Source: Deltaproteobacteria bacterium
Lineage (GTDB): Bacteria; Desulfobacterota; Desulfobacteria; Desulfobacterales; C00003060
Length of the DNA: 60,886 nt
NCBI GenBank assembly: GCA_003647275.1
Contig: QMMN01000011.1
Location: 1 to 60,886, forward strand
Reading direction: 5' to 3'
The number at the start of each line of letters is the position of its first letter. The stretch's first letter is position 1. The position numbers were made by a program, and so were the translations under genes. Positions 1 to 7,317 of this stretch are shown here, piece by piece. Below the pieces are notes generated by a model, which was given only the letters and a program-made list of their open reading frames with translations, was not told the DNA's origin and did not search any database.

Positions 1-100
1 CTTTTTCAGGGTTCTCTATAACGGCCTTTATCCATTCCTCATTGATCTGAGCACGATCCGGACGTTTCCTCGTATAATCAAAATATTGTGTGGTCTTCAT
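1..100 (-). CDS. Start of a small toxin-like cassette gene (partial)
   Basis: The first 33 codons of a minus-strand gene that runs off the left edge. It starts with ATG at 100 and opens MKTTQYFDYTRKRPDR, followed by INEEWIKAVIEN. From memory this resembles the N-terminus of small DUF4258-like proteins that are often encoded beside DUF2283 proteins and are suspected toxin-antitoxin partners. That assignment is tentative because only the N-terminus is visible. The ATG lies 28 bases beyond the recombination core of the attC at 128-196, in the same orientation as the glycosylase cassette, so it is best read as the gene of the next integron cassette. No convincing Shine-Dalgarno sequence is seen. 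Confidence 0.6.
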   Translation of the reverse strand, partial: MKTTQYFDYTRKRPDRAQINEEWIKAVIENPEK

Positions 101-127
101 TTGTCAAAATCCAATCTCATTATTGGT

Positions 128-196
128 GCCGAACGTGGGCGTCACCGGTTGAGTAGCGCGCAGCGATACTCAATCCGGTGCACGCGATGGTTGGGC
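128..196 (-). other. attC recombination site of the glycosylase cassette
   Basis: An imperfect palindrome just downstream of the glycosylase stop codon. On the minus strand it runs from GCCCAAC (196-190, R'' box) to GTTCGGC (134-128, R' box, one base off GTTRRRY). The inner arms 143-155 and 167-180 pair completely except for one extra A in the right arm. A further GCGT/ACGC pairing (139-142 with 182-185) leaves C181 unpaired. Both unpaired bases lie on the R'' arm when the site is read in the direction of the gene, which is where integrase-recognised extrahelical bases are expected. An unpaired spacer separates the inner stem from the outer boxes, and the loop is about 11 bases. Confidence 0.85.
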
Positions 197-882
197 GAAG
201 TGTCAGTCTTCTAAAAATCGTCTGACGTTTCTGAAAACCTGCTCATATAGCTCTGATTTCCCAGGGTAGGGAGCAGTCGGATGAGGAAGGACGAATCTCC
301 GCACAGTAAGGTTCCCAAAAGTCATTTCTTCCCCTTGGTCCTGTAACAACTCCTTAAATTTGGCTTCAATACCGCAAACCGAAGCAAAGGCTTCTGAGGC
401 AGGCTTCCCAAGGACCACCAGGACCCGCGGCTGCACAATCTGCAATTCTTTCTCCCACCAATGTCTGCACCTACGTAGCTCGTCCTTGGAGGGCCTACGA
501 TCGCGCTTTCCAAAACGGCCAGTCCAGCAGTGGAGAACGTTCGTGGTGTATGGTCGCCGGTTATGATTGTTCGAAGGATCCACCGAATAACCAACAGTTT
601 TAAGATACTTGTCCAAAAATGTGCCGCCCGGTCTTCGGACCTGGCCGTCTGTGCCTACCCAGTGGACTCCAGACAAGCGGACTCCTTTCTCCGACGGAGC
701 TTGGGCCATCAGCGTTAAATCTGCATCACAGGCTCCGGGTATCACTTCGCGAGGATGGAGGCTCTCAACCACGTCTCGGCATTTTCTACATCCGAATATC
801 CCATCGTAAATATCGCGGAGTTCAGAAGCTTTGGTCATGAATCTACGTTCGAAAGGCTGACCTGTTATATTATTAGGCCCAA
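134..882 (-). mobile_element. Integron gene cassette carrying a UDG-like gene
   Basis: The cassette is delimited by the predicted cleavage points (G^TT) in the R' boxes of two attC sites: one at 877-1006 that precedes the gene and one at 128-196 that follows it. It is about 750 bases long and contains one gene on the minus strand, the canonical single-gene layout. The array runs away from the integrase gene at 2526, as in chromosomal integrons. The boundaries are inferred from the sequence, not observed as excision. Confidence 0.75.
203..838 (-). CDS. Uracil-DNA glycosylase-like protein (family 4/5 type) in an integron cassette
   Basis: A 211-residue member of the uracil-DNA glycosylase superfamily, enzymes that remove uracil from DNA and start base-excision repair. 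The motif corresponding to GEAPG is MAQAPSEKG (residues 44-52), the central strand motif is VVLGKPASEAF (141-151), and the second catalytic loop is LPHPT (184-188) with His186. Four cysteines, C17, C20, C104 and C124, are placed as in 4Fe-4S family 4 enzymes. The G-to-A/Q changes in motif 1 and a longer insert (about residues 53-73) make it divergent, so substrate range is uncertain. It ends seven bases before an attC site and is preceded by another, which marks it as a mobile cassette gene. No strong ribosome-binding site precedes the ATG, as is common in cassettes. Confidence 0.8.
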   Translation of the reverse strand: MTKASELRDIYDGIFGCRKCRDVVESLHPREVIPGACDADLTLMAQAPSEKGVRLSGVHWVGTDGQVRRPGGTFLDKYLKTVGYSVDPSNNHNRRPYTTNVLHCWTGRFGKRDRRPSKDELRRCRHWWEKELQIVQPRVLVVLGKPASEAFASVCGIEAKFKELLQDQGEEMTFGNLTVRRFVLPHPTAPYPGKSELYEQVFRNVRRFLED

Positions 883-1006
883 CGATTAGTTAAGCTGCGA
901 CGGGGATAAGGGCAAATAAATCCCGATCTTCGATGCGGTTCATCAAAGGCAACCGTGATCGACTTATCTATCAAGCCCCGTTGTCAGCTTCAACGCTTTG
1001 TTGAAC
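877..1006 (-). other. attC site upstream of the glycosylase cassette
   Basis: A 130-base imperfect palindrome, long like VCR-type sites. On the minus strand it begins GTTCAAC (1006-1000, R'') and ends GTTGGGC (883-877), a perfect GTTRRRY R' box. The stem pairs 890-905 with 976-993, including one G-T pair and two single unpaired bases, T984 and C991. Both unpaired bases are on the R'' arm in the orientation of the cassette genes. Six-base unpaired spacers (884-889 and 994-999) separate stem and boxes, and the apical region is about 70 bases. It closes the cassette that preceded the glycosylase cassette, whose gene cannot be recognised. Confidence 0.8.
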
Positions 1007-1250
1007 AGAGCCGCGGGCCGCTGCAACCGAGCAAATTTTACGCACGGGCCTGTGCTATGGAGATTCAACCAAAGCTTGTACTGCAAAATGAGGTTTTTGT
1101 CAAAGTAGTACGCCTGATTGCAAGTGTCAAAGGGGAATTGAACTCTCTTTGACTGAGGGTTTTGTACATGTGAAAGCCAAAAACAGTAATTTGACCGAAT
1201 TTTTGCAATAACCTTCCATCAACGTTGCTCTGAAACGTTGCATATGGGTT
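1007..1250. other. Gene-free stretch between the upstream attC and the transposase gene
   Basis: No gene of convincing length or codon character is seen. It probably holds the rest of the cassette that owned the attC at 877-1006, plus the transposase 3' flank. The octamer AACGTTGC is repeated directly at 1221-1228 and 1234-1241, close to the transposase stop, and could belong to an end of the IS. No element end could be fixed. Confidence 0.4.
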
Positions 1251-2423
1251 TTATGCCGCCTTAACGCACGACGCCTCTATTGGTGGTGGGTCTGCTGAAC
1301 ATCGTCCCACTCTGTCTGGCGGCAATACACCAGTGCAGATGAGACGTTTACCGCAAACAGGACACAGGTCAGGATGATCTTCGCTGTGTTCAAAACAACT
1401 CTGCCAATCAAGGAACTCAGTCTCCCCCAGCGGGCCTTGTCCCAGAATTTCACGGCATCGTTGAAGTTCATCTTTTTTGGTATGTGCGTAAATGCCATAT
1501 GAGCGAACGAGTATAGAATTAGGTAAAGGAATGTGTTGCAAAAACCGTTCTATGAATTCGCCAATCGAAAGTGTCATGAGTTCCACTTTTTCGCGGCCAT
1601 AATTAAACGTCACTTTCCCATCTTCAATCTTGATTATTCTGCTGTTGCTGATGGGGCCACCGCGAAGATAACGCGCAAGATACGTGAGTACTCCATTTCC
1701 ATGTGAATACTTTTCACATATCTTCACGTTCCATTTCTTACGACCCAGTTTGTTCAACAGGTTTTTCAATTGCTGGGACCGCATACCTTGAGGCAGAACC
1801 AGGTCTCCTTTTTCTAAAGCTTTCTCTAGAGCATGTTTGACCTTACCTCGAAAAAGATCTCTTGCCACAGCAAACGGAAGTAAATAACCATTTGTAACTG
1901 ATATCCATTCTCCTAATTTCGTTAACCCCCCACCTGTTACCAAACAGTGTATATGAAGATGTAATAGCAGGGTCTTACTCCAGGTGTGAAGTGTTGCAAT
2001 GATTCCGGGTTTAGCACCAAGATATTCCTTATCACCAAGCAATTCAAACAGAGTATCTCGAGCACTCTCAAACATAATTTGAGTCATTAGTGTTGTGTTT
2101 GATTTCCACAAAAAGCGAAGTTTTTCGGGCATAGTGAATATCACATGGTAGTGATCACACCTCACAATACGCGCCTTTTGTTTCACAAGCCAGCGCTGAA
2201 CTTGAAGAAAAGCACATAGCGGACACATGCGGTGTTTACACGAATTGTACCATATGCGGTGAAAATGACCGTCAGGACAAGATTGAATATGGCCTCCCAA
2301 TGCTGAGGTACGGCATACCATAATGCAGTGGGCCGCTTCACGAACAAATTCCGGCAAGGAATGAGCCTGCTCAAATGCAGCATATCCGAGGAGGAATATT
2401 GCTTGCATTGTCGCTTCCACCAT
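1251..2423 (-). CDS. IS91-family (Y2, HUH) transposase
   Basis: A 390-residue transposase of the IS91 type, which moves DNA by a rolling-circle-like mechanism. The N-terminus carries a zinc-binding Cys/His region (about residues 33-70, ending CKHRMCPLC). The metal-binding HUH motif is HLHIH (155-159) followed by a Gly-rich turn. The two catalytic tyrosines fit Y248 and Y252 in TYLARYLRGGP. A C-terminal CPVCG pair resembles those of relatives. Length and motifs look intact. It lies 102 bases from, and divergent to, the integron integrase gene, and between that gene and the first attC site. This suggests insertion into the integron attI region, or into the first cassette. Confidence 0.9.
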   Translation of the reverse strand: MVEATMQAIFLLGYAAFEQAHSLPEFVREAAHCIMVCRTSALGGHIQSCPDGHFHRIWYNSCKHRMCPLCAFLQVQRWLVKQKARIVRCDHYHVIFTMPEKLRFLWKSNTTLMTQIMFESARDTLFELLGDKEYLGAKPGIIATLHTWSKTLLLHLHIHCLVTGGGLTKLGEWISVTNGYLLPFAVARDLFRGKVKHALEKALEKGDLVLPQGMRSQQLKNLLNKLGRKKWNVKICEKYSHGNGVLTYLARYLRGGPISNSRIIKIEDGKVTFNYGREKVELMTLSIGEFIERFLQHIPLPNSILVRSYGIYAHTKKDELQRCREILGQGPLGETEFLDWQSCFEHSEDHPDLCPVCGKRLICTGVLPPDRVGRCSADPPPIEASCVKAA

Positions 2424-2461
2424 AGCTAGTCAAAGCCCGAAAAAACATCTAAATTGGTTCC

Positions 2462-2474
2462 CCCGCGTAGCGGG
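2462..2474. repeat. Small GC hairpin between transposase and integrase genes
   Basis: CCCGC (2462-2466) pairs with GCGGG (2470-2474) around a GTA loop. GTTC follows at 2478-2481. IS91-type elements carry hairpins near their ends and insert beside GTTC or CTTG, so this may mark the IS boundary on the integrase side. A simple regulatory hairpin cannot be excluded. Confidence 0.35.
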
Positions 2475-2475
2475 T

Positions 2476-2491
2476 CTGTTCAATACAACAA
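2476..2491 (+). promoter_or_regulatory. Possible LexA (SOS) box upstream of intI
   Basis: CTGT, eight bases, then ACAA, one base away from the CTGT-N8-ACAG LexA consensus of gammaproteobacteria. It lies 35 bases before the intI ATG, where LexA boxes are found in many integron integrase promoters. LexA sites in Desulfobacterota can differ, so this is only a candidate. Confidence 0.35.
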
Positions 2492-2525
2492 AGCTTGATC
2501 AGTCATCAAGAAATCCGAAGGCATT

Positions 2526-3866
2526 ATGGATCAAAAACCAAATAATGTCAATAAATTTTGGCTGTCATACCGCGATGCGGTTATGGCCTCGGGAATACCC
2601 GAAAAGACCGCGGAATGGTATGTGCGGTGGGCACAAAAATTTGCGCTTTCAATAAAAGGTAAGACACTTCGATCGCGTTCATCAAAGGATGTTCACAGCT
2701 TTCTTAACCAGCTCGAGCGCCAAGATGGGATAGAGCAGTGGCAGGTGGAACAGGCTCGCGACGCACTTATTTTCCTATACCGTGACTTTCTCAAACTCAA
2801 CCTCAGATCTCAAAAATCAACTGTCAAGAAAAAAGGGCAAAAAGTTGAGGAAAACAAGGGAGAGTTCCATTTTCTGGACAATATTGTTTCAAAAACTGAT
2901 CTGTACGCAAGACATGCACAGCTTTTCAAACGACTGCAAACCGAGCTGAGGACACGGCATTATTCACTTCGCACCGAGCAAGCATACAAAAGCTGGGTGG
3001 GACGATTTTTGTCCTTCCACGGGCTGAAGCAACCGGATCAGATTGGTCCTGAAGACATAAAGGATTTTCTGGATTATCTGGCACAGGTCCGGAATGTTTC
3101 AGCTGCTACGCAGAACCAGGCCCTGAATGCCATTGTCTTTCTCTACAGTCAGGTATTGAAAGCTGATCCCGGTCGTTTTGAAGATTTTGTCCGGGCCAAA
3201 CACTCAAAGAGGCTACCGGAAGTCTTGACGCAAAGTGAGGTCCAGCGGCTCTTGGGGTGCATGGACGGTACTTCCCATTTAATGGCCGGGCTTTTGTACG
3301 GCAGTGGATTGAGGTTGATGGAATGTGTCAGGCTGAGGGTAAAAGACATTGACTTTGAGCGGCAGCAGATCTTGGTACGTGATGGAAAAGGGCAGAAAGA
3401 CCGTGTGACCATTCTACCGGAAAAATTTACTCCCCTCTTAAAAGATCAACTGAAATATGTGAAAGGACTTTACAAGCAGGATATTGAAGCAGGTTCTGCA
3501 GGGGTTTATATATGGCCTGCATTAGAGCGAAAATACCCCAATGCGGCCCGGGAATGGATCTGGCAGTATGTGTTTCCTGCTTCCAAGCTGTCCATGGATC
3601 CGCAAAGCCGAAAAGTGCGGCGGCATCACATTCACGAAAGTTCCCTTCAAAAGGCGGTAAAAGCTGCCGCAAAAAAGGCGGGGCTGACGAAGCGAGCGAC
3701 CTGCCATACCCTGCGGCATTCCTTTGCAACGCATCTGCTGGAAGCAGGCTATGATATCCGCACGGTACAGGAGCTTTTGGGACATTCGGATGTTTCAACC
3801 ACAATGATTTATACTCACGTCTTAAATAAGCCCGGGTTGGCAGTCAAAAGCCCAGCAGATTTTTAG
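2526..3866 (+). CDS. intI: Integron integrase (IntI-type tyrosine recombinase) with N-terminal extension
   Basis: A 446-residue tyrosine recombinase that would insert and excise cassettes at attI and attC sites. The C-terminal catalytic domain has an Arg near residue 267, the HTLR box at 394-397, a later LGHSD motif and the nucleophile Y429 in IYTHV. The extra stretch [19 protein letters not shown] (332-350) is the additional motif typical of IntI and absent from ordinary XerC/D. A normal core-binding domain spans about 130-220. Before it lie about 120 extra residues that resemble a second, degenerate core-binding domain ([14 protein letters not shown]), which makes it longer than the usual 320-340. 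The ATG follows GAAGG at good spacing. The cassette array lies on its 5' side and runs away from it. Confidence 0.9.
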   Translation: MDQKPNNVNKFWLSYRDAVMASGIPEKTAEWYVRWAQKFALSIKGKTLRSRSSKDVHSFLNQLERQDGIEQWQVEQARDALIFLYRDFLKLNLRSQKSTVKKKGQKVEENKGEFHFLDNIVSKTDLYARHAQLFKRLQTELRTRHYSLRTEQAYKSWVGRFLSFHGLKQPDQIGPEDIKDFLDYLAQVRNVSAATQNQALNAIVFLYSQVLKADPGRFEDFVRAKHSKRLPEVLTQSEVQRLLGCMDGTSHLMAGLLYGSGLRLMECVRLRVKDIDFERQQILVRDGKGQKDRVTILPEKFTPLLKDQLKYVKGLYKQDIEAGSAGVYIWPALERKYPNAAREWIWQYVFPASKLSMDPQSRKVRRHHIHESSLQKAVKAAAKKAGLTKRATCHTLRHSFATHLLEAGYDIRTVQELLGHSDVSTTMIYTHVLNKPGLAVKSPADF

Positions 3867-3916
3867 TTCGCTGAATACGATTGGCAGCGGAAATTGGGGC
3901 TGAACACCTAAATTCC

Positions 3917-4176
3917 CCCCGTTGTTGCAAAACGAGTGGACTCGGGTAATCCCCAGGTACTGACAGACCGTGTGGGGAGGCCATTTTGCTCCATAATTCC
4001 TGGATTCCCCTAAGGGTGTATTCCAGAACGCCAGAGGAGAAAAGGAGGCATTCCGCTTCTGAAAAGGCAAAATGGCGGATCCCCTCCGTGGTTTACCCCG
4101 ATGTTGCAAAAAACCTTGACGCATTTCAGAAAACACCCTGTTAATGGCAACATCGGGGTTTATGCAACTACGGGGT
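3917..4176. repeat. Four copies of a 13-base motif in inverted pairs
   Basis: This 310-base gene-free stretch between intI and the next gene contains a motif like ACCCCGATGTTGC four times: plus-sense CCCCGTTGTTGC near 3917 and ACCCCGATGTTGC at 4095-4107, and inverted GCAACATCGGGGT at 4147-4159 and GCAACTACGGGGT at 4164-4176. Copies at 4095 and 4147 form a perfect 13-base inverted repeat with a 39-base spacer. The array ends at the stop codon of the following minus-strand gene. Function is unknown; it does not fit an attC. Confidence 0.6.
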
Positions 4177-5967
4177 TCATACCGGTAAACGGTGACTCTG
4201 CATATCCCGCCACAGGTTCCGTCGTCGTTTATGTTTTTTATGCCATCGCGCCAGTACAGTGTCATACGCGTCTTGACTCAGCTCATAGAGCGCTTTCATC
4301 CATTGTGCGTGACGGGTATAATCAGACTTATAGGCGTTTGCGGGATCAGGAATGATATGGCGTAATCGGTTTTTCCAGACATCCAAAGCAGTTGAAAGAG
4401 AGCGACCCGCATCCATTTTCCGTAATCCGCTGCAACGCGCCTTGTCCAGCAAAGACACCCCGGAATCTTCCGGAAGGACGATCTTGAAAAAGGTCGGATG
4501 CTTCCTGTTGATCTTGCTGCTTCCGGGCAAATCTTTTGTCAATCGCGCAAGCCACGGCCATTGTTTTGCAAAAACATTCCTGTCCTTTCTTAAATGAGCC
4601 AGCCATGCGTTGAGTTTTTCCATGAACCATGCCTTTTTCCCTCTTATATCGAGTTCAGCTTCAATCAACCAATGTATCCATGTGTCAGACAAAACAGGGA
4701 CGTCCATAACATACGACACGCTCCTCCCCGCCATTTCAGTCTGCCATTGAGCAAAAAGCGGATCAATCGCCTTTTTCACTTGGGAATTTCGCTGTTTCTT
4801 GTATTTACCAATAACCGCAGCCCAATCCTCGGGGGCACGAAATATCACACTTTGTAATTCTGATGCAGCCCTTCGTTTTATATTACCCAGCTTCCTCGAT
4901 ACGTTCGCCCACGATTCCAGTAACCCAGAGACATCTTCTTCATTACCTTCATGGTAGTAATGTCTCTCGTCAAGGAGCAGGGATTTTTCCGGATGCCAAA
5001 TTGCCTTGTCTTGCCGGGCGAGGTAACTGGAAAAGGTCTTTTCAAGCAATGATTCAGCCTTTTGATAATCGCCCTGATCAAGAGCATCATCAATCAGCGG
5101 CCGGCCGTACCGCCAGTTCCGGGCAAGGTGCTTGCGGCATGTCTCAAGGTAGGCGCCGGAATCGAATCGCTCCTCATAAAAAAGATTAATCCTGTGCCAC
5201 CTTGAATAGACGTTGTCCAGATCATCCCTGTGGTCATCATGTTTGAAGCACTCGTAGATTTCACGGCAAACTTCACCGGGAAGTTTTGCAAAGAAATCAA
5301 CACAGGCATTTTCATCCAGATCGACCATGTTGCAGCGGTCTTGAATTTCATAAACCTTATCCAGGAAAGCTTTGCCGGGACATGCATCCTTTTGCGACGA
5401 AAGCCACAGCCATTTCAATACACAAAGCGTGGCATTTTTCTCCAGTGTGCATCCCTCGCCATATTCTGCACCCATCCATTCAGGGTACGAAGAAATGTTT
5501 GAATTTATCTCGTCCAGGGCGTTAGAAAACAGGTCAGGATTTTCGACCAGATCATAGACGTCCTCAATCAGGCCGAGCATGTCAACCGCTATCCGATCAA
5601 GGTCATCCGCAAGGGCAGATCCGTCAAAATAAGGCGGTTCCCAGTGCGCTTCCTGAAAGACATATTTGCCCTCTTCATCTCCTACATCCAAAACCAGGGT
5701 GTCCCACTGGCTCCATAATGCATTCCAGTGCTCGATGGTTCGTTGATCAGAAGCAATCCGGACAGCCGGAGGTTTGCGGCTTTTGTCATGGTCCATTCTC
5801 AGAATTTTGCTTACGGTTTCGGCCATATCCGGGTCGGCCTTTTTTAACCTGTCCGCATACCGATTCAGATCTCCGGTGGTATACACGACATCCAGAAGCG
5901 AGGCAATCTGGTCTGTGGTTAACGATTCCACCAGGAGCTTACCGGTGTGGTGTTTTACTTTTTTCAT
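4177..5967 (-). CDS. Large hypothetical protein, mostly helical
   Basis: No family is recognised with confidence for this 596-residue protein. It is rich in charged and aromatic residues, with many Trp and repeated helix-like segments of the type ESLLEKTFSSYLARQD, suggesting an alpha-solenoid or TPR-like fold. The N-terminal KLLVESLTTDQIASLLD segment is helix-forming, and the C-terminus is strongly basic (KKHKRRRNLWR). There is no signal peptide or membrane segment. An upstream ATG at 5988 is in frame, but AGGAG sits eight bases before the ATG at 5967, so that start is chosen. The gene overlaps the end of the cysteine desulfurase gene by 29 bases, so the two are probably co-transcribed. Whether it acts with the desulfurase is unknown. 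Confidence 0.75.
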   Translation of the reverse strand: MKKVKHHTGKLLVESLTTDQIASLLDVVYTTGDLNRYADRLKKADPDMAETVSKILRMDHDKSRKPPAVRIASDQRTIEHWNALWSQWDTLVLDVGDEEGKYVFQEAHWEPPYFDGSALADDLDRIAVDMLGLIEDVYDLVENPDLFSNALDEINSNISSYPEWMGAEYGEGCTLEKNATLCVLKWLWLSSQKDACPGKAFLDKVYEIQDRCNMVDLDENACVDFFAKLPGEVCREIYECFKHDDHRDDLDNVYSRWHRINLFYEERFDSGAYLETCRKHLARNWRYGRPLIDDALDQGDYQKAESLLEKTFSSYLARQDKAIWHPEKSLLLDERHYYHEGNEEDVSGLLESWANVSRKLGNIKRRAASELQSVIFRAPEDWAAVIGKYKKQRNSQVKKAIDPLFAQWQTEMAGRSVSYVMDVPVLSDTWIHWLIEAELDIRGKKAWFMEKLNAWLAHLRKDRNVFAKQWPWLARLTKDLPGSSKINRKHPTFFKIVLPEDSGVSLLDKARCSGLRKMDAGRSLSTALDVWKNRLRHIIPDPANAYKSDYTRHAQWMKALYELSQDAYDTVLARWHKKHKRRRNLWRDMQSHRLPV

Positions 5968-7096
5968 TATTCTGGCTCCTATTATCATATGCCGCTATGA
6001 TCATTTTTGCGGCAGTATCGATTTGTGCCTCCGTGTTTCCCCGGCCAAGTGTCAGCCGAATAGCACAGTGGCCGATTTCTTCGGGAACCTGCATGGCGGC
6101 AAGTACATGGGAAAGTCGCACCGAATGGTCATGGCATGCTGCGCCCGTGGAGGCACAGATCTCGGGTATGGCATCAAGCAGGGTTGCGCCGTCAACGCCA
6201 GGCAGAGAAACATTCAGGGTATTGGGAAGCCGGGCGTCCGGGTGTCCGTTTAGCACAAGGTCTGGGATGTCTTGACCAAGGAGGGTATGAAGTCGGTCTC
6301 GCAAGCGGCGTATGCGTTCGGCGTCTGCTTCCATGCGCTTACCCGCCAGAGCCGAGGCTGTTCCCAGGGCCACGGCAAACATCACGTTTTCTGTGCCGGC
6401 CCTTCGGCCTGATTCTTGGCCTGCGCCGTGTACAAAAGGCTCTATTTTTAAACCGTTTCTTATAAAGAGAGCGCCGATCCCTTTTGGTGCATACATCTTG
6501 TGCCCGGCCACAGACAGGAAGTCCACCTGGAGGTCTGACACGCGCGCGGGGATCTTACCCACGGATTGAGCTGCATCAGTGTGGAACAGGACACCGGCCT
6601 CTCGTGCCAGGGCGCCGATTTCAGAAATGGGCTGGATCGTTCCGGTTTCGTTATTGGCATGCATGACCGAAATCAACACGGTGGTTGGTCGGATAGCCTC
6701 CTTGATGGCTGCAGGATCCACCAGCCCGAATGCGTCAACAGGGAGGAAGGTCACGTCATATCCCTGGTAGAGCAGAAAGAGACACGGATTGGTGATCGCT
6801 GGATGCTCGATCGCTGTTGTGATGATGTGGCGACCCTTTTGCGCCAGGCTGTGGGCCACCCCTTTGATGACCATATTGTTCGATTCAGTGCCGCCGCTTG
6901 TGAACACGATTTCGCTCGGCTGGCAACCCAATAGTTCGGCCACCTGTTCGCGGGCCTCTTCCAGGGCCTTTTTGGCAAAGCGTCCTAAGGCGTAAGCACT
7001 GCTGGGATTTCCAAATTGGTCACCCCAGTAAGGTTTCATCGCCTCCACCACCTCAGGGGCTACAGGCGTGGTTGCATTGTGGTCGAGATAGATCAT
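5939..7096 (-). CDS. Cysteine desulfurase, NifS/IscS-like
   Basis: A 385-residue pyridoxal-phosphate enzyme of the class V aminotransferase fold that takes sulfur from cysteine for Fe-S clusters, thio-modified tRNA or other cofactors. The PLP lysine is K200 in VAGHKMYAPKG, with His98 (IEHPA) and Asp174 (HTDAAQS) also placed as expected. The persulfide-forming cysteine is C321 in STGAACHDHS, in a loop shorter than in housekeeping IscS. The last dozen residues are polar and overlap the next gene. No IscU or IscR gene is adjacent, so its acceptor is not known from context. The Shine-Dalgarno before ATG 7096 is weak. Confidence 0.9.
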   Translation of the reverse strand: MIYLDHNATTPVAPEVVEAMKPYWGDQFGNPSSAYALGRFAKKALEEAREQVAELLGCQPSEIVFTSGGTESNNMVIKGVAHSLAQKGRHIITTAIEHPAITNPCLFLLYQGYDVTFLPVDAFGLVDPAAIKEAIRPTTVLISVMHANNETGTIQPISEIGALAREAGVLFHTDAAQSVGKIPARVSDLQVDFLSVAGHKMYAPKGIGALFIRNGLKIEPFVHGAGQESGRRAGTENVMFAVALGTASALAGKRMEADAERIRRLRDRLHTLLGQDIPDLVLNGHPDARLPNTLNVSLPGVDGATLLDAIPEICASTGAACHDHSVRLSHVLAAMQVPEEIGHCAIRLTLGRGNTEAQIDTAAKMIIAAYDNRSQNNEKSKTPHR

Positions 7097-7105
7097 GAGT
7101 GGAAA

Positions 7106-7143
7106 TGCCTAAAGTGACCTAAAGTGCCTAAAATGATCTAAAG
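7106..7143. repeat. Tandem 9-10 base repeat (TGCCTAAAG type)
   Basis: Four imperfect units, TGCCTAAAG, TGACCTAAAG, TGCCTAAAA and TGATCTAAAG, lie just upstream of the cysteine desulfurase start. Short-period intergenic repeats of this style also occur elsewhere in the window and look like a genome habit, not a gene-specific signal. They occupy the expected promoter/leader region. Confidence 0.7.
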
Positions 7144-7317
7144 CTTTCGGCTCACACCTTGAAAACTCTTAAGTCTAACTTTATATGAGATGCAAGGCGA
7201 CTAAAGGCATTGGAGGCCGAAGTGAAGCGAAAGGCCTTACCTTCCAATTAGTTCGTACTTTGACCCAAAAGCCCCGGCACACAGGTCATAGGCTTCGTTT
7301 AGGGGTGCTAACTCAGG

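Noticed and set aside
1058-1064. A possible GTTRRRY site (GTTGAAT on the minus strand) as attI or another cassette boundary
   Set aside because: No palindrome accompanies it, and such 7-mers occur often by chance.
955-1152. A 65-residue plus-strand ORF between the glycosylase cassette and the transposase gene
   Set aside because: It begins inside the attC palindrome and has no ribosome-binding site or protein-like pattern.
3867-4176. attC sites on the 3' side of intI
   Set aside because: The inverted motifs lack R and L boxes and extrahelical bases; a repeat of other origin fits better.
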